From: Rhizobium sp. BK376
Lineage (GTDB): Bacteria > Pseudomonadota > Alphaproteobacteria > Rhizobiales > Rhizobiaceae
Assembly (NCBI RefSeq): GCF_004341625.1
Contig: NZ_SLZG01000005.1
Coordinates: 1 to 64,000 of the forward strand
Direction of reading: 5' to 3'
Length of the DNA: 64,000 nt
A program made the position numbers and the translations under genes. Positions 15,675 through 24,905 of the stretch are shown piece after piece. Position 1 is the stretch's first letter, and each line of letters starts with the position of its first letter. The notes beneath the pieces are model-generated. The model was not told the origin of the DNA and made no database searches. It was given only the letters and a program-made list of their open reading frames with translations.

Positions 15675-16208
15675 ATGATGAAGAAGACCATCGCCTTTGC
15701 TGGCCTCGCCCTTTTGATCGCGGCCCCTGTATTTGCTCAATCCGCAGCAGAAAAGACCGGCGTCAATTCGGTTCTCGGCATGGCGCCGAAGACGCAGGAC
15801 TTCGTGTCCGAGGCAGCCACAAGCGACATGTTCGAAATCTCATCCAGCAAGCTCGCCCTTGAACGTTCCGATGCCGCCACCAAGACCTTCGCCCAGCAGA
15901 TGATTGCCGACCATGAGAAGACGACCGGCGAACTCAAGGGGCTGGTGTCGAGCGGCAAAGTTCAGGCGACGATTCCGACAGCGATGACATCCTCGCAACA
16001 GGACATGTTGAACAAGTTGAAGAGCCTGCAGGGCGCGGACTTCACCAAGCAGTACCACTCCGACCAGGAAAGCGCCCACAAGGACGCCGTCGATCTATTC
16101 AAACGCTATGGGGATGGCGGCGACAACGCGGAGCTGAAGGCCTGGGCCGCAAGCACCCGCCCGGCGCTTGAGCATCACCTGCAGATGGCCACAGATCTGA
16201 ACAAATGA
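15675..16208 (+). CDS. Periplasmic DUF4142 (ferritin-like helical) protein (177 aa)
   Basis: A Sec signal peptide (MMKKTIAFAGLALLIAAPVF followed by AQS) precedes a four-helix domain of the DUF4142 type. Hallmarks are DFVSEAATSDMFEISSSKLA, FAQQMIADHEKTTGELK and the C-terminal STRPALEHHLQMA. DUF4142 proteins are common in the envelope of rhizobia and are induced by general stress; their activity is unknown. Start at the first of two adjacent ATG codons after GGAG. It is followed 46 nt later by the PfpI-family gene and then by an SDR, suggesting a three-gene stress operon from the GGAAC-N16-GGTT promoter. Confidence 0.85.
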   Translation: MMKKTIAFAGLALLIAAPVFAQSAAEKTGVNSVLGMAPKTQDFVSEAATSDMFEISSSKLALERSDAATKTFAQQMIADHEKTTGELKGLVSSGKVQATIPTAMTSSQQDMLNKLKSLQGADFTKQYHSDQESAHKDAVDLFKRYGDGGDNAELKAWAASTRPALEHHLQMATDLNK

Positions 16209-16254
16209 TGGATCTCGGCTGAGCACTTCTTTCACGACAACAATGGAGAGAGAC

Positions 16255-16824
16255 ATGACCTTGGAAGGCAAAAAGATCGCAATCCTGCTCGCCCCCCGCG
16301 GCACCGAGGAGCCGGAATTCGTGCAGCCGAAAAAGGCCGTCGAGGATGCCGGAGCGACGGTCGTTGTCGTTGGTCTTGAGGCAGGCGAAGCCCAGGCCGT
16401 CAACAACGATCTCGACCCCGGATCGACGTTTTCGATCGACAAGGCCATTGCCGATGTTTCGGCTACGGAGTTCGACGGCCTGGTCATTCCGGGCGGTAGC
16501 GTCGGCGCCGACAAGTTGCGTGGCGACAAGAAGATCGTTTCTTTCGTGCACGACTTCTTCGCGCAGCAAAAGCCGGTCGGCGTCATCTGTCACGGGCCAT
16601 GGGTTCTGGTGGAAGCCGATGTCGTCAAGGGCCGCACGCTCACCTCCTACCCGACCGTCTCCACCGATATCCGCAACGCCGGCGGAAACTGGGTCGACAA
16701 GGAGGTGGTCACGGACAAGGGCCTCGTGACCAGCCGCAACCCGAAGGATCTTCCAGCCTTCTGCGCCAAGATAGTCGAGGAGTTCGCCGAAGGACGGCAC
16801 CAAGCCCCGGCCCGCAGCGCCTGA
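16255..16824 (+). CDS. Type 1 glutamine amidotransferase/DJ-1/PfpI-family protein (189 aa)
   Basis: The class I glutamine amidotransferase-like fold is shown by KIAILLAPRGTEEPEFVQPK, FDGLVIPGGSVGADKLR and the nucleophile elbow VGVICHGPWVLVEAD, whose Cys is the catalytic residue. The YhbO/PfpI group includes stress-protective deglycases or peptidases. Start at 16255, with GGAG a few nt upstream; the ATG at 16243 overlaps that site. Full length. It sits between the DUF4142 and SDR genes. Protection against carbonyl or oxidative damage is inferred from family and neighbours. Confidence 0.85.
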   Translation: MTLEGKKIAILLAPRGTEEPEFVQPKKAVEDAGATVVVVGLEAGEAQAVNNDLDPGSTFSIDKAIADVSATEFDGLVIPGGSVGADKLRGDKKIVSFVHDFFAQQKPVGVICHGPWVLVEADVVKGRTLTSYPTVSTDIRNAGGNWVDKEVVTDKGLVTSRNPKDLPAFCAKIVEEFAEGRHQAPARSA

Positions 16825-16836
16825 TCGCAAAGCCCC

Positions 16837-16859
16837 CCGGACGCATCGGAAGCGTCCGG
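16837..16859 (+). terminator. Hairpin between the PfpI-type gene and the SDR gene
   Basis: 8-bp stem CCGGACGC/GCGTCCGG with a 7-nt loop. There is no T run, so it may be an mRNA-stabilising intercistronic stem rather than a terminator. Confidence 0.35.
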
Positions 16860-16889
16860 CTTCCACCGTAGACCCCAAGGAGAAGAGAT

Positions 16890-17747
16890 ATGACCAATTA
16901 TCCGAGCCCGCCATTTGACACGCCGCGCCAGCCGATGCCGGGCATAACGAATGTGATGTCCCCGCTACCCGATCATGGCGAAGAGACCTATCGAGGCTCC
17001 GGACGGCTGAACGGCAAGAAGGCAGTCATCACAGGCGGCGATAGCGGCATCGGGCGCGCCGTTGCGATCGCCTTCGCCCGCGAGGGAGCGGACGTGCTCA
17101 TTGCATATCTTAAAGAGGACAGTGACGCGGAGCAGACGAAATCCTGGGTTGAGAAGGCCGGGCGTAAAGCAGTGCTCGTTTCGGGTGACATCCAGAAGTC
17201 CGATCACTGCCGTCACATCATCGACACGGCCGTGGCGGAGCTCGGCGGCATAGACATACTTGTTAACAATGCTGCCCATCAGGCGAGCTTTTCCGATATC
17301 GGGGACATTTCAGACGAGGAATGGGAGCTGACATTCCGAACGAACATCCATGCGATGTTCTATCTGACGAAAGCCGCGGTCGAGCATATGAGGCCCGGTA
17401 GTGCCATCATCAACACGGCTTCCATCAACGCCGACAGCCCAAGCCCGCATCTCCTCGCGTATGCGACGACCAAGGGAGCGATTCAGAACTTCACGGCGGG
17501 TCTCGCGCAGATGCTGGCGGATAAAGGCATCCGGGCAAACGCAGTCGCTCCCGGCCCCATCTGGACCCCGCTCATTCCGTCGACCATGCCCGAAGAAAAC
17601 GTCAAGAACTTCGGCAAGCAGGTTCCGATGAAGCGCCCGGGACAGCCAGCCGAGCTTGCGACATCGTACGTCATGTTGGCGGACCCGCTCTCCAGCTACG
17701 TGTCCGGCGCGACGATTGCAGTTACGGGCGGGAAGCCAATCCTCTGA
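16890..17747 (+). CDS. SDR-family oxidoreductase, YghA type (285 aa)
   Basis: Short-chain dehydrogenase with TGGDSGIGRAVAIAFAREGAD, ILVNNAAHQ, Ser in INTASIN and the catalytic pair YATTK. The N-terminal extension PMPGITNVMSPLPDHGEETY matches that of the paralogue at 9575-10450 (PDHGE...YRG-GRL-G). Clear Shine-Dalgarno AAGGAGAAG before the ATG. It follows the PfpI gene by 65 nt, with a hairpin between. The physiological substrate is unknown. The two paralogues in one stress island suggest recurrent recruitment of this enzyme type. Confidence 0.85.
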   Translation: MTNYPSPPFDTPRQPMPGITNVMSPLPDHGEETYRGSGRLNGKKAVITGGDSGIGRAVAIAFAREGADVLIAYLKEDSDAEQTKSWVEKAGRKAVLVSGDIQKSDHCRHIIDTAVAELGGIDILVNNAAHQASFSDIGDISDEEWELTFRTNIHAMFYLTKAAVEHMRPGSAIINTASINADSPSPHLLAYATTKGAIQNFTAGLAQMLADKGIRANAVAPGPIWTPLIPSTMPEENVKNFGKQVPMKRPGQPAELATSYVMLADPLSSYVSGATIAVTGGKPIL

Positions 17748-17913
17748 GGGGAACGGAGACGCGCGCTCGCATCGACGATTGCGAAGCCTTTCCGGGCGGC
17801 GACGGAGACTTCCTCTTCAACCCAGTGAAGTGGATATCGAGCATGGGACTGCGAAGGGCGCGGTTGTGGCGTGGGCGTCTGGTTCGGTTAACGCGATCAT
17901 CCTTTTGGATTAG

Positions 17914-18321
17914 CGTCGGAGGCCACTGGCAAAGGCACAGGGCTACGAGGTCGACAATCTGGTCTGCGCCGGTGACCTTCCGCAAGGCCGGCCGACGCCG
18001 ATGAACATGTACAAATGCTTCCTCGATCTCGGCGTCTGGCCGGCCCATGCCGTCGTCAAAGTCGACGACACCGGCGTCGGTATCGACGAAGGCGTGGCGG
18101 CCGGATGCTGGACGGTCGGCGTCGCGCTCAGCGGTAACGAAGCCGGCTTGACGCCGAGCGAACTCGCGGCCCAGTCACCAGATCAACGCTCCGAAGTCTG
18201 CAGCCGCGCTTCTGCCGCCCTGAAAGAACGAGGAGCCCATTACATCATCGACACAGTCGCCGATCTGCTCCCCGTCATTGAGGAAATCGAAAGCCGGCTT
18301 AGCAAAGGCGAGCGGCCCTGA
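17914..18321 (+). pseudogene. C-terminal fragment of phosphonoacetaldehyde hydrolase (phnX-like)
   Basis: The frame is open from a stop at 17911-17913 to the stop ending at 18321. It reads AKAQGYEVDNLVCAGDLPQG, RPTPMNMYKCFLDLGVWPAH, AVVKVDDTGVGIDEG, AAGCWTVGVALSGNEAGLT and ends DTVADLLPVIEEIESRL. This is the second half of PhnX, a HAD-family enzyme that cleaves the C-P bond of phosphonoacetaldehyde. The N-terminal half with the catalytic Asp and the Schiff-base Lys is missing, so the gene is dead. The segment 17748-17913 between it and the SDR has no recognisable coding content. Confidence 0.7.
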
Positions 18322-18403
18322 CATTGGCGATTTCGCCGGAGTTGGATGCATCCAGGGCGAAGCAGTCGTGCTGGATTGTGCGTCTGATCATCTTTGTATC
18401 CGA

Positions 18404-19045
18404 TTAGCGATTATTTCGCCCGCTCCCATAGATGACAAGAAATGCCTCGACCGAGGCATCCGCATGCCGTTCAAGTTCTGCCTTTGAACGAGGCTTGCTG
18501 TTTCCGGTAAACATTGCCTCGTTCATGGGGATCCAAAGCAGCATTCCGAAAAAGTGACTGGCTGCCAAATGGGGGTCACTGGTTTGCATCAGCCCGCGAC
18601 TTGTGAGCTTTTCAAAGCAGGATGCCATTGAAGCCAGCATCCGCTCGAAGCCCTTTTGGTACCAGCTGCGACCGAGTTGAGGCATGCGATCGGCATTGGC
18701 GATGATCAAACGCCGCAGCTTCAGCAATTCGTCATCCATCAGCATCGCCATCAAGCGTCGGGCGAGCTGATGCAGGCCGCCTTCCATATAGGTCACTTCG
18801 GACAGCAGTGTTGTCACGACCTCGACGACATCGTTGGTTTGGGTCGCCGTCGATTGAACGACCTCGCTGAAAAGCGTCTCCTTATCTCTGAAATGCTTGT
18901 AGATGGTCTGTTTGGAGACGCCGGCATTGGTGGCGATTTCCTCCATACTCGTTCCATCATAACCCTTGCTGACAAAGGCTAGCGTAGCTGCCTGGATGAT
19001 CTCGCGGTCCTTACGTGCGGATCTGGTTTCATTCTCGATTTTCAT
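18404..19045 (-). CDS. TetR/AcrR-family repressor (213 aa)
   Basis: The N-terminal helix-turn-helix is clear: IIQAATLAFVSKGYDGTSME, EIATNAGVSKQTIYKHFRDK, then ETLFSEVV. The remaining ~150 residues form the helical ligand-binding domain. ATG at 19045. It is divergent from the VOC-family gene at 19150, and the 104-nt gap contains two perfect inverted repeats (19061-19076 and 19103-19121) with the shared half-site GGTACTG/GGTACT. It probably represses itself and the VOC gene, being released by an unknown ligand. Confidence 0.9.
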   Translation of the reverse strand: MKIENETRSARKDREIIQAATLAFVSKGYDGTSMEEIATNAGVSKQTIYKHFRDKETLFSEVVQSTATQTNDVVEVVTTLLSEVTYMEGGLHQLARRLMAMLMDDELLKLRRLIIANADRMPQLGRSWYQKGFERMLASMASCFEKLTSRGLMQTSDPHLAASHFFGMLLWIPMNEAMFTGNSKPRSKAELERHADASVEAFLVIYGSGRNNR

Positions 19046-19060
19046 GAAATCCTTCGACCG

Positions 19061-19076
19061 GTACTAGACAGTACCG
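19061..19076. promoter_or_regulatory. Probable TetR operator 1
   Basis: Perfect inverted repeat GGTACT-AGAC-AGTACC, 15 nt upstream of the TetR start codon. Confidence 0.65.
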
Positions 19077-19102
19077 TACTCTAATGTTAGTCGTGCGACA
19101 CG

Positions 19103-19121
19103 GTACTGGACTGACCAGTAC
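19103..19121. promoter_or_regulatory. Probable TetR operator 2
   Basis: Perfect inverted repeat GTACTGG-ACTGA-CCAGTAC, 28 nt upstream of the VOC gene. It shares its half-site with operator 1. Confidence 0.65.
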
Positions 19122-19149
19122 TCGTCAACAGATCACAAGGAATAGACAG

Positions 19150-19554
19150 ATGACCAAGATGATCTTCGTGAATCTTCCGGTTCGCGATCTTGCTAAATCG
19201 ACAGCGTTTTATGAAGCGGTAGGAGGAACCAAAAACCCGCAGTTCTCGGATGAGACTGCCTCATGCATGGTGTTTTCCGAGACGATTTACGCAATGCTGC
19301 TGACGCATGACAAATACAAGATGTTCACTGAGCGGCCGATTGCCGACACCAAAAAATCCAGCGCGGTATTGCTTGCCCTCACGGTCGAAAATCGCGATGA
19401 CGTGGATAATGTCGTTGATCAAGCCGTCAAGGCCGGCGGCATTGCCGATCCTAATCCCAAGCAGGATCATGGTTTCATGTACGGCCGCAGCTTCGAAGAC
19501 CCGGATGGCCATGTATGGGAACTGATCTGGATGGCAGGAGCGCCGGCTGAATAA
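19150..19554 (+). CDS. VOC-superfamily (glyoxalase-like) protein (134 aa)
   Basis: Vicinal oxygen chelate fold: MTKMIFVNLPVRDLAKSTAF and YEAVGG form the first beta-alpha-beta unit, and GRSFEDPDGHVWELIWM carries the usual C-terminal His and Glu metal ligands. Members include lactoylglutathione lyases and drug-binding proteins. Start at 19150, after AAGGA; the ATG at 19084 would cross operator 2. It is controlled by the divergent TetR protein and followed by a strong terminator. The substrate is unknown; a detoxification role is inferred. Confidence 0.85.
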   Translation: MTKMIFVNLPVRDLAKSTAFYEAVGGTKNPQFSDETASCMVFSETIYAMLLTHDKYKMFTERPIADTKKSSAVLLALTVENRDDVDNVVDQAVKAGGIADPNPKQDHGFMYGRSFEDPDGHVWELIWMAGAPAE

Positions 19555-19575
19555 TCGCCTGATGAGATCGCCAAT

Positions 19576-19602
19576 CGAACCGAAGCTTCCCGCTTCGGTT
19601 CG
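19576..19602 (+). terminator. Terminator after the VOC gene
   Basis: Perfect 11-bp stem CGAACCGAAGC/GCTTCGGTTCG with loop TTCCC, 22 nt after the stop codon. A T run is not obvious. Confidence 0.6.
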
Positions 19603-19777
19603 CAATTGATGCCTCTCCTCACTATTCCTTGATCGAGCTTTGATTGGCGCAGCCGAAACGCTCCGCTAGAATGGCTTTGTTTATTTAGGATCGATTTCGA
19701 CGATCTCATCGCTATTCGGTCGGCCGCACAATTTAATTTAACGGCCTGCCGATTGGCGGCCATCGGGGAGGAATACC

Positions 19778-20401
19778 ATGGGTCCCACCTATTTTCGCAA
19801 GACTGCCCTCATGCTTGCGAGCGGCGCCCTCGTTGCGCTCACAACAATTCATGGTGCCAGTGCCGCAGACAGAATTCGCATGCATGGCACAGTTGAAAGC
19901 CTCGACGGCGACACGCTGAAGATCAAGAGCCCCGATGGCAAGGACGTGACGGTCACGATGAAGTCCGGCATGAACGTCCTTGGGGTCAAGAACGCCTCTG
20001 CCGCTGACATCAAGCCGGGCGACTTTGTCGGTGTCGGCTCGCAGCCGACCGCCAGCGGCGTCAACGGTGCGGTTCAGGTGGTCATCTTCCCGGCTTCGAT
20101 GAAGGGTACGGGCGAAGGTGACCGTCCCTGGGACGTCAAGCCAAACGGCTCGATGACTAACGCCACCGTTGCGAACGCCGTCAAGGACGTAAACGGCCCC
20201 ACCCTGACGCTCGCCTACAAGGGCGGAGAGCGCAAGATCAGCATTCCTGATGGCACGAAGATCGTCGCACTCGCCCCGACGACCAAAGACGACCTGAAGG
20301 CCGGTGCCGGTGTCTCCGTACAGGGCGTCATGAGCGGCGATAACATGGTCGCAGCAGACCGCGTTTCCGTGGGTCTCGATGGCGCGACGCCACCCAATTG
20401 A
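19778..20401 (+). CDS. Periplasmic DUF5666-like repeat protein (207 aa)
   Basis: The signal peptide is MGPTYFRKTALMLASGALVA through HGASA, with probable cleavage before ADRIRM. The mature part holds two similar small beta domains: one with GTVESLDGDTLKIKSPDGKD, the other with ANAVKDVNGPTLTLAYKGGE and GTKIVALAPTTKDDLKAG. This resembles DUF5666-type envelope proteins; the assignment is tentative. Strong ribosome binding site GGGGAGG before the ATG. It stands alone between the VOC terminator and a bidirectional terminator at 20426. Function unknown. Confidence 0.65.
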   Translation: MGPTYFRKTALMLASGALVALTTIHGASAADRIRMHGTVESLDGDTLKIKSPDGKDVTVTMKSGMNVLGVKNASAADIKPGDFVGVGSQPTASGVNGAVQVVIFPASMKGTGEGDRPWDVKPNGSMTNATVANAVKDVNGPTLTLAYKGGERKISIPDGTKIVALAPTTKDDLKAGAGVSVQGVMSGDNMVAADRVSVGLDGATPPN

Positions 20402-20425
20402 TCTCTGGGCCAGCCACGGTCAACG

Positions 20426-20450
20426 GACCCTCGGTTATAGGCCGAGGGTC
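20426..20450. terminator. Bidirectional terminator overlapping the pobR stop codon
   Basis: 9-bp stem GACCCTCGG/CCGAGGGTC with a 7-nt loop, followed on the plus strand by TTCCTTT. It lies between convergent genes, and the loop contains the pobR stop codon. Confidence 0.6.
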
Positions 20451-21319
20451 TTCCTTTGCGCGATGCGCCAGGCCCGCGGCGTCTCTCCGGTCTCCTTCAG
20501 GAAAAAGCGGGAGAAATAAGCCGGATCAGCAAAGCCGAAACGATCACCGATCTCCTGCACGCTTGCGAAGGTGAAAACCAGCTCCCGCTTTGCTTCGTCG
20601 ATAAGCTTGCGGGTAATCAGTTCATGCGTCCCCTGCCCGGTCATCGACCGGACGATGCGATTGAGATGCGTGGGTGAGATGCCGAGCGCTTCGGCATAAA
20701 AGGAGGCGGGCTTTCGGGATCGAAAGTGCCGCTGGATGAGATCGTTCAGAAGTTCGATCCGCCGCTCGTTCTCCCGCGCCGAGCCTTGGCTTTCCCCTTC
20801 CTGCGACGACAGGCGAAAGGTTAGTTGCAGGGCCGATGTCAGATAGGCGTCCAGCAGATCATTGCGCCCTTGGCGGCGCTCGTCGAAGGTCCGCCCGAGA
20901 CGGCGAAGCGTCATGGCGATATAGGCCGCGTCTTCATTGCTGGGATCAAGCCATGTCACATGCGGCTCGGCGAGCCATTCGCCGAAACGGCTCGCGTCAC
21001 CCGGTATCGTCTTCAAACTGGAAAGCAATGTGGTGACGACGAGACCGTCGATATCCTTCGAAAAGCGAAATCCATGATTCAAGCCCGGCGGAACCGTCAC
21101 GACGGAATGCGGACGGATGGCCTGCCTGTTGTCACCGAAGACGACATCGCCTGCACCGGCGCTGATGTAGAGAATCTGAAAGAAGCGCTCATGGCGATGG
21201 AGCCGGATCTCCCAGTGATGAAGCCGGCTCCGCGAGGGAATCGTTTCGCAATGTAGCCAGAGTTCGGTTTTTGCACCGCTGATCTCGCCATAGAGATCAT
21301 AGGTTGGCACGGAATTCAT
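20435..21319 (-). CDS. pobR: AraC-family activator PobR (294 aa)
   Basis: The N-terminal cupin-like effector domain contains HRHERFFQILYISAGAGDVV and PPGLNHGFRF. The C-terminal AraC double helix-turn-helix has FYAEALGISPTHLNRIVRSM and the signature EIGDRFGFADPAYFSRFFLK. In rhizobia the pobA neighbour of this type is PobR, which activates pobA in response to 4-hydroxybenzoate. It is divergent from pobA, as expected. Start at 21319, with GGGAG at 8-nt spacing; a GTG at 21334 lacks such a site. Confidence 0.85.
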   Translation of the reverse strand: MNSVPTYDLYGEISGAKTELWLHCETIPSRSRLHHWEIRLHRHERFFQILYISAGAGDVVFGDNRQAIRPHSVVTVPPGLNHGFRFSKDIDGLVVTTLLSSLKTIPGDASRFGEWLAEPHVTWLDPSNEDAAYIAMTLRRLGRTFDERRQGRNDLLDAYLTSALQLTFRLSSQEGESQGSARENERRIELLNDLIQRHFRSRKPASFYAEALGISPTHLNRIVRSMTGQGTHELITRKLIDEAKRELVFTFASVQEIGDRFGFADPAYFSRFFLKETGETPRAWRIAQRKTLGL

Positions 21320-21413
21320 CGCCTGTACTCCCACCGCGGATGTTCGATTTTTGCAATTTCAGGCGCGAAAAGTCCATTGCTGCGGCCTCCTTCTGCCATC
21401 ACAATTGCAATAA

Positions 21414-22607
<1,194 letters not shown>

Positions 22608-22660
22608 AAAGGAGCCGATGCCTTTCATGGGCTTCCCTCCCCTGGCGGCGCGCTTCAGGG

Positions 22661-23587
22661 CTAAAGCCTCTTCGATATTTCCTCGGCCGCCTGGCGGATC
22701 GTCTGCGTGAGGATGGACAGCGGCAGCGAGGGAATGGCGTCAGTGCGCATCGTCAAACCTACCGGACCCTTCGTCTCGCTGGTGTCGATCGGCAAGGCTT
22801 TCAGCAATCCGTCGTCGATATCGCCGGCCACTACGCCTGCTGAAATGATCCAGATGGCATCGCTAGACCGGACGAAGGCGCGTCCGAAGGAATCTGAGAC
22901 GGTCTCGATCTGGCTCAGCAGGTTGGCAACGCCGTTTGCAATCAGGAAGCTTTCGACAAAAGGCCGAATGATCGAGGCCCGCGTCGGCATCAGAACGGTA
23001 TAGCGTCCGAGATCGGAAAACAGCGACCGGCCAGCTTCGAGAAGCGGATGACCCGAGCGCACGACGAAAACGACCTGCTCGGAATAGAGATACTCAAAGG
23101 AGAAACCGCTCATTTTGTCTGCTGCCGCCAGACGCCCGACGACCAGATCGAGATCGCCGACCCGAAGCTGCTCCAGGAGCACCGCATTCTCGCCTGTCAC
23201 AACCTTGATCCGGCTCCACGTATCCTCCTTGAGAAACAGCTCCATCGCCCGCGGCATGATGCGCGTCGAAACGGTTGGCAAGGCGCCGATGCGGATTGGC
23301 GGCGCTTCGCCGAAGCGCTCCTGGCTGACGGAATCGAGCCCTTGGCGCAGCGCGCTCAGGGCCGCGCCGGCGTGGCGAAGGAAGACCTCGCCATAGCGCG
23401 TGATCCGGATGCCGCGGCCGTCGCGTTCGAGGACAGCCACGCCCAACGCCTCCTCCAGCTCGCGAATGGTCTTTGTCACCGCAGGCTGGCTGACATGCAG
23501 GAGATCGGCGGCCTTCTGCACGCTCTTCTGGCGCGCAACCTCGACAAAGGTCTGCAGATGGCGAAACTTTATGCGGCTATCCAGCAT
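22661..23587 (-). CDS. pcaQ: LysR-type regulator PcaQ (308 aa)
   Basis: LysR winged helix: MLDSRIKFRHLQTFVEVARQ, KSVQKAADLLHVSQPAVTKT, IRELEEALGVAVLERDGRG. The C-terminal two-lobed effector domain follows. In Agrobacterium and Sinorhizobium PcaQ activates the divergent pcaDCHGB operon with 3-carboxymuconate or its lactone as inducer, and also a protocatechuate ABC transporter. The same divergent layout is seen here, with an inverted repeat ATAAC-N6-GTTAT in the gap. Start at 23587 (MLDSRI); an ATG at 23632 would place the operator within the coding region. Confidence 0.93.
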   Translation of the reverse strand: MLDSRIKFRHLQTFVEVARQKSVQKAADLLHVSQPAVTKTIRELEEALGVAVLERDGRGIRITRYGEVFLRHAGAALSALRQGLDSVSQERFGEAPPIRIGALPTVSTRIMPRAMELFLKEDTWSRIKVVTGENAVLLEQLRVGDLDLVVGRLAAADKMSGFSFEYLYSEQVVFVVRSGHPLLEAGRSLFSDLGRYTVLMPTRASIIRPFVESFLIANGVANLLSQIETVSDSFGRAFVRSSDAIWIISAGVVAGDIDDGLLKALPIDTSETKGPVGLTMRTDAIPSLPLSILTQTIRQAAEEISKRL

Positions 23588-23595
23588 CGCAAAAC

Positions 23596-23611
23596 ATAAC
23601 CTATCAGTTAT
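23596..23611. promoter_or_regulatory. Probable PcaQ binding site
   Basis: ATAACctatcaGTTAT is a perfect 5-bp inverted repeat between pcaQ and pcaD. It resembles the ATAACC-N4-GGTTA type of site described for rhizobial PcaQ. Confidence 0.65.
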
Positions 23612-23681
23612 CAAAGCGTCAGAAAATATCATTTTACCTAACCAGATGAAACTGCCAGTCTCGGCAAGAGGAGATTTTCAA

Positions 23682-24491
23682 GTGCAATTTGCCCGGATCA
23701 ACGATGTCACGATCCACTACCAGCTCATTGGCGGGCCGGCGGATAAGCCCGTCATCGTCTTTTCCAATTCGCTCGGCACGGACTTCCGTATCTGGCGGGA
23801 CGTTATCGTGCGTCTGGCGGGCGATTTCGCAATCGTGCTCTATGACAAGCGCGGCCACGGGCTTTCCGATGTCGGACAGGTTCCTTGCACGATTGAGGAC
23901 CATGCCTCCGATCTCGCCGGCCTGCTCGATATGCTCTCGGTCAAGCAGGCGATCATTTGCGGCCTCTCGGTCGGCGGGCTGATCGCCCAGTCGCTCTATC
24001 AGGGCCGGCCGGATCTGGTTCGCGCCCTCATCCTTTGCGATACCGCCCATAAGATCGGCACGGCCGAAGCTTGGAATACGCGGATCGCGGCTATCCGCGA
24101 AAACGGCATTGCCAGCATCACCGACGGCATCATGGCGCGCTGGTTCACGTCCGCCTTCCGCCGCCCGGAAAACATCGCCTATGCCGGCTATTGCAACATG
24201 CTCGAGCGCCAGCCGGTGGAGGGATATATCGCCACCTGCGAGGCGGTCCGCGACGCCGACTTTACCGAGGCCGCCACAAAGATTGCGGTTCCCACGATCT
24301 GCGTCGTCGGCGATCAGGACGGCTCGACCCCGCCCGACCTCGTGCTTTCCCTGGCGCGGCTCATTCCCGATGCCCGCTACGAAGTCATAAAGGATGCTGG
24401 CCACATCCCCTGTGTCGAGCAGCCGGAGGCGCTGACTTCGGTCATTCGCGCCTTCATCGAATTTGCCATGCATGGAGACAAAGGCTCATGA
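23682..24491 (+). CDS. pcaD: 3-oxoadipate enol-lactonase (269 aa)
   Basis: PcaD hydrolyses 3-oxoadipate enol-lactone to 3-oxoadipate. It is an alpha/beta-hydrolase with oxyanion region VFSNSLGTDFRIW, nucleophile elbow CGLSVGGLIAQ (catalytic Ser) and catalytic His in DAGHIPCVEQP. A GTG at 23682 follows GAGGAG and gives the family N-terminus MQFARINDVTIHYQ. The in-frame ATG at 23646 would start within the promoter region. It is the first gene of pcaDCHGB; its TGA overlaps the ATG of pcaC. Confidence 0.93.
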   Translation: MQFARINDVTIHYQLIGGPADKPVIVFSNSLGTDFRIWRDVIVRLAGDFAIVLYDKRGHGLSDVGQVPCTIEDHASDLAGLLDMLSVKQAIICGLSVGGLIAQSLYQGRPDLVRALILCDTAHKIGTAEAWNTRIAAIRENGIASITDGIMARWFTSAFRRPENIAYAGYCNMLERQPVEGYIATCEAVRDADFTEAATKIAVPTICVVGDQDGSTPPDLVLSLARLIPDARYEVIKDAGHIPCVEQPEALTSVIRAFIEFAMHGDKGS

Positions 24492-24904
24492 ACGAACCCT
24501 CGCCCATTTCGGAACGCTACCGCCGCGGCATGGAAACGCGCCGCGCCGTTCTCGGCGACAGCCATGTCGACCGTGCCCAATCGGTATCGACGGATTTCGA
24601 CCGGCCATTCCAAGAGCTGATCACGGAAAGTGCCTGGGGAACGGTCTGGTCACGGCCCGGCTTGACGAAGCGCGAGCGGTCGATCGTCACGATCGCACTT
24701 CTCGCGGCGCTGGGGCAGGACGAAGAAGTGGCGATGCATGTACGCGCAACGGCCAATACGGGTGCCTCGCGAAACGATATCTGCGAGGCGCTGCTTCACG
24801 TCGCGATCTATGCCGGCGTGCCGGCCGCCAACCATGCAATCAAGATCGCGAAGCAGGTTTTCGAGCAAATGGACGCCGATCAGACGACCCGAGGCGAGGC
24901 ATGA
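24488..24904 (+). CDS. pcaC: 4-carboxymuconolactone decarboxylase (138 aa)
   Basis: PcaC decarboxylates 4-carboxymuconolactone to 3-oxoadipate enol-lactone. The CMD domain is evident in [40 protein letters not shown] and [20 protein letters not shown]. Its length is normal for a stand-alone PcaC. The ATG overlaps the pcaD stop codon (ATGA) and pcaH starts 2 nt after its stop, so the genes are translationally coupled. Confidence 0.95.
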   Translation: MNEPSPISERYRRGMETRRAVLGDSHVDRAQSVSTDFDRPFQELITESAWGTVWSRPGLTKRERSIVTIALLAALGQDEEVAMHVRATANTGASRNDICEALLHVAIYAGVPAANHAIKIAKQVFEQMDADQTTRGEA

Positions 24905-24905
24905 G

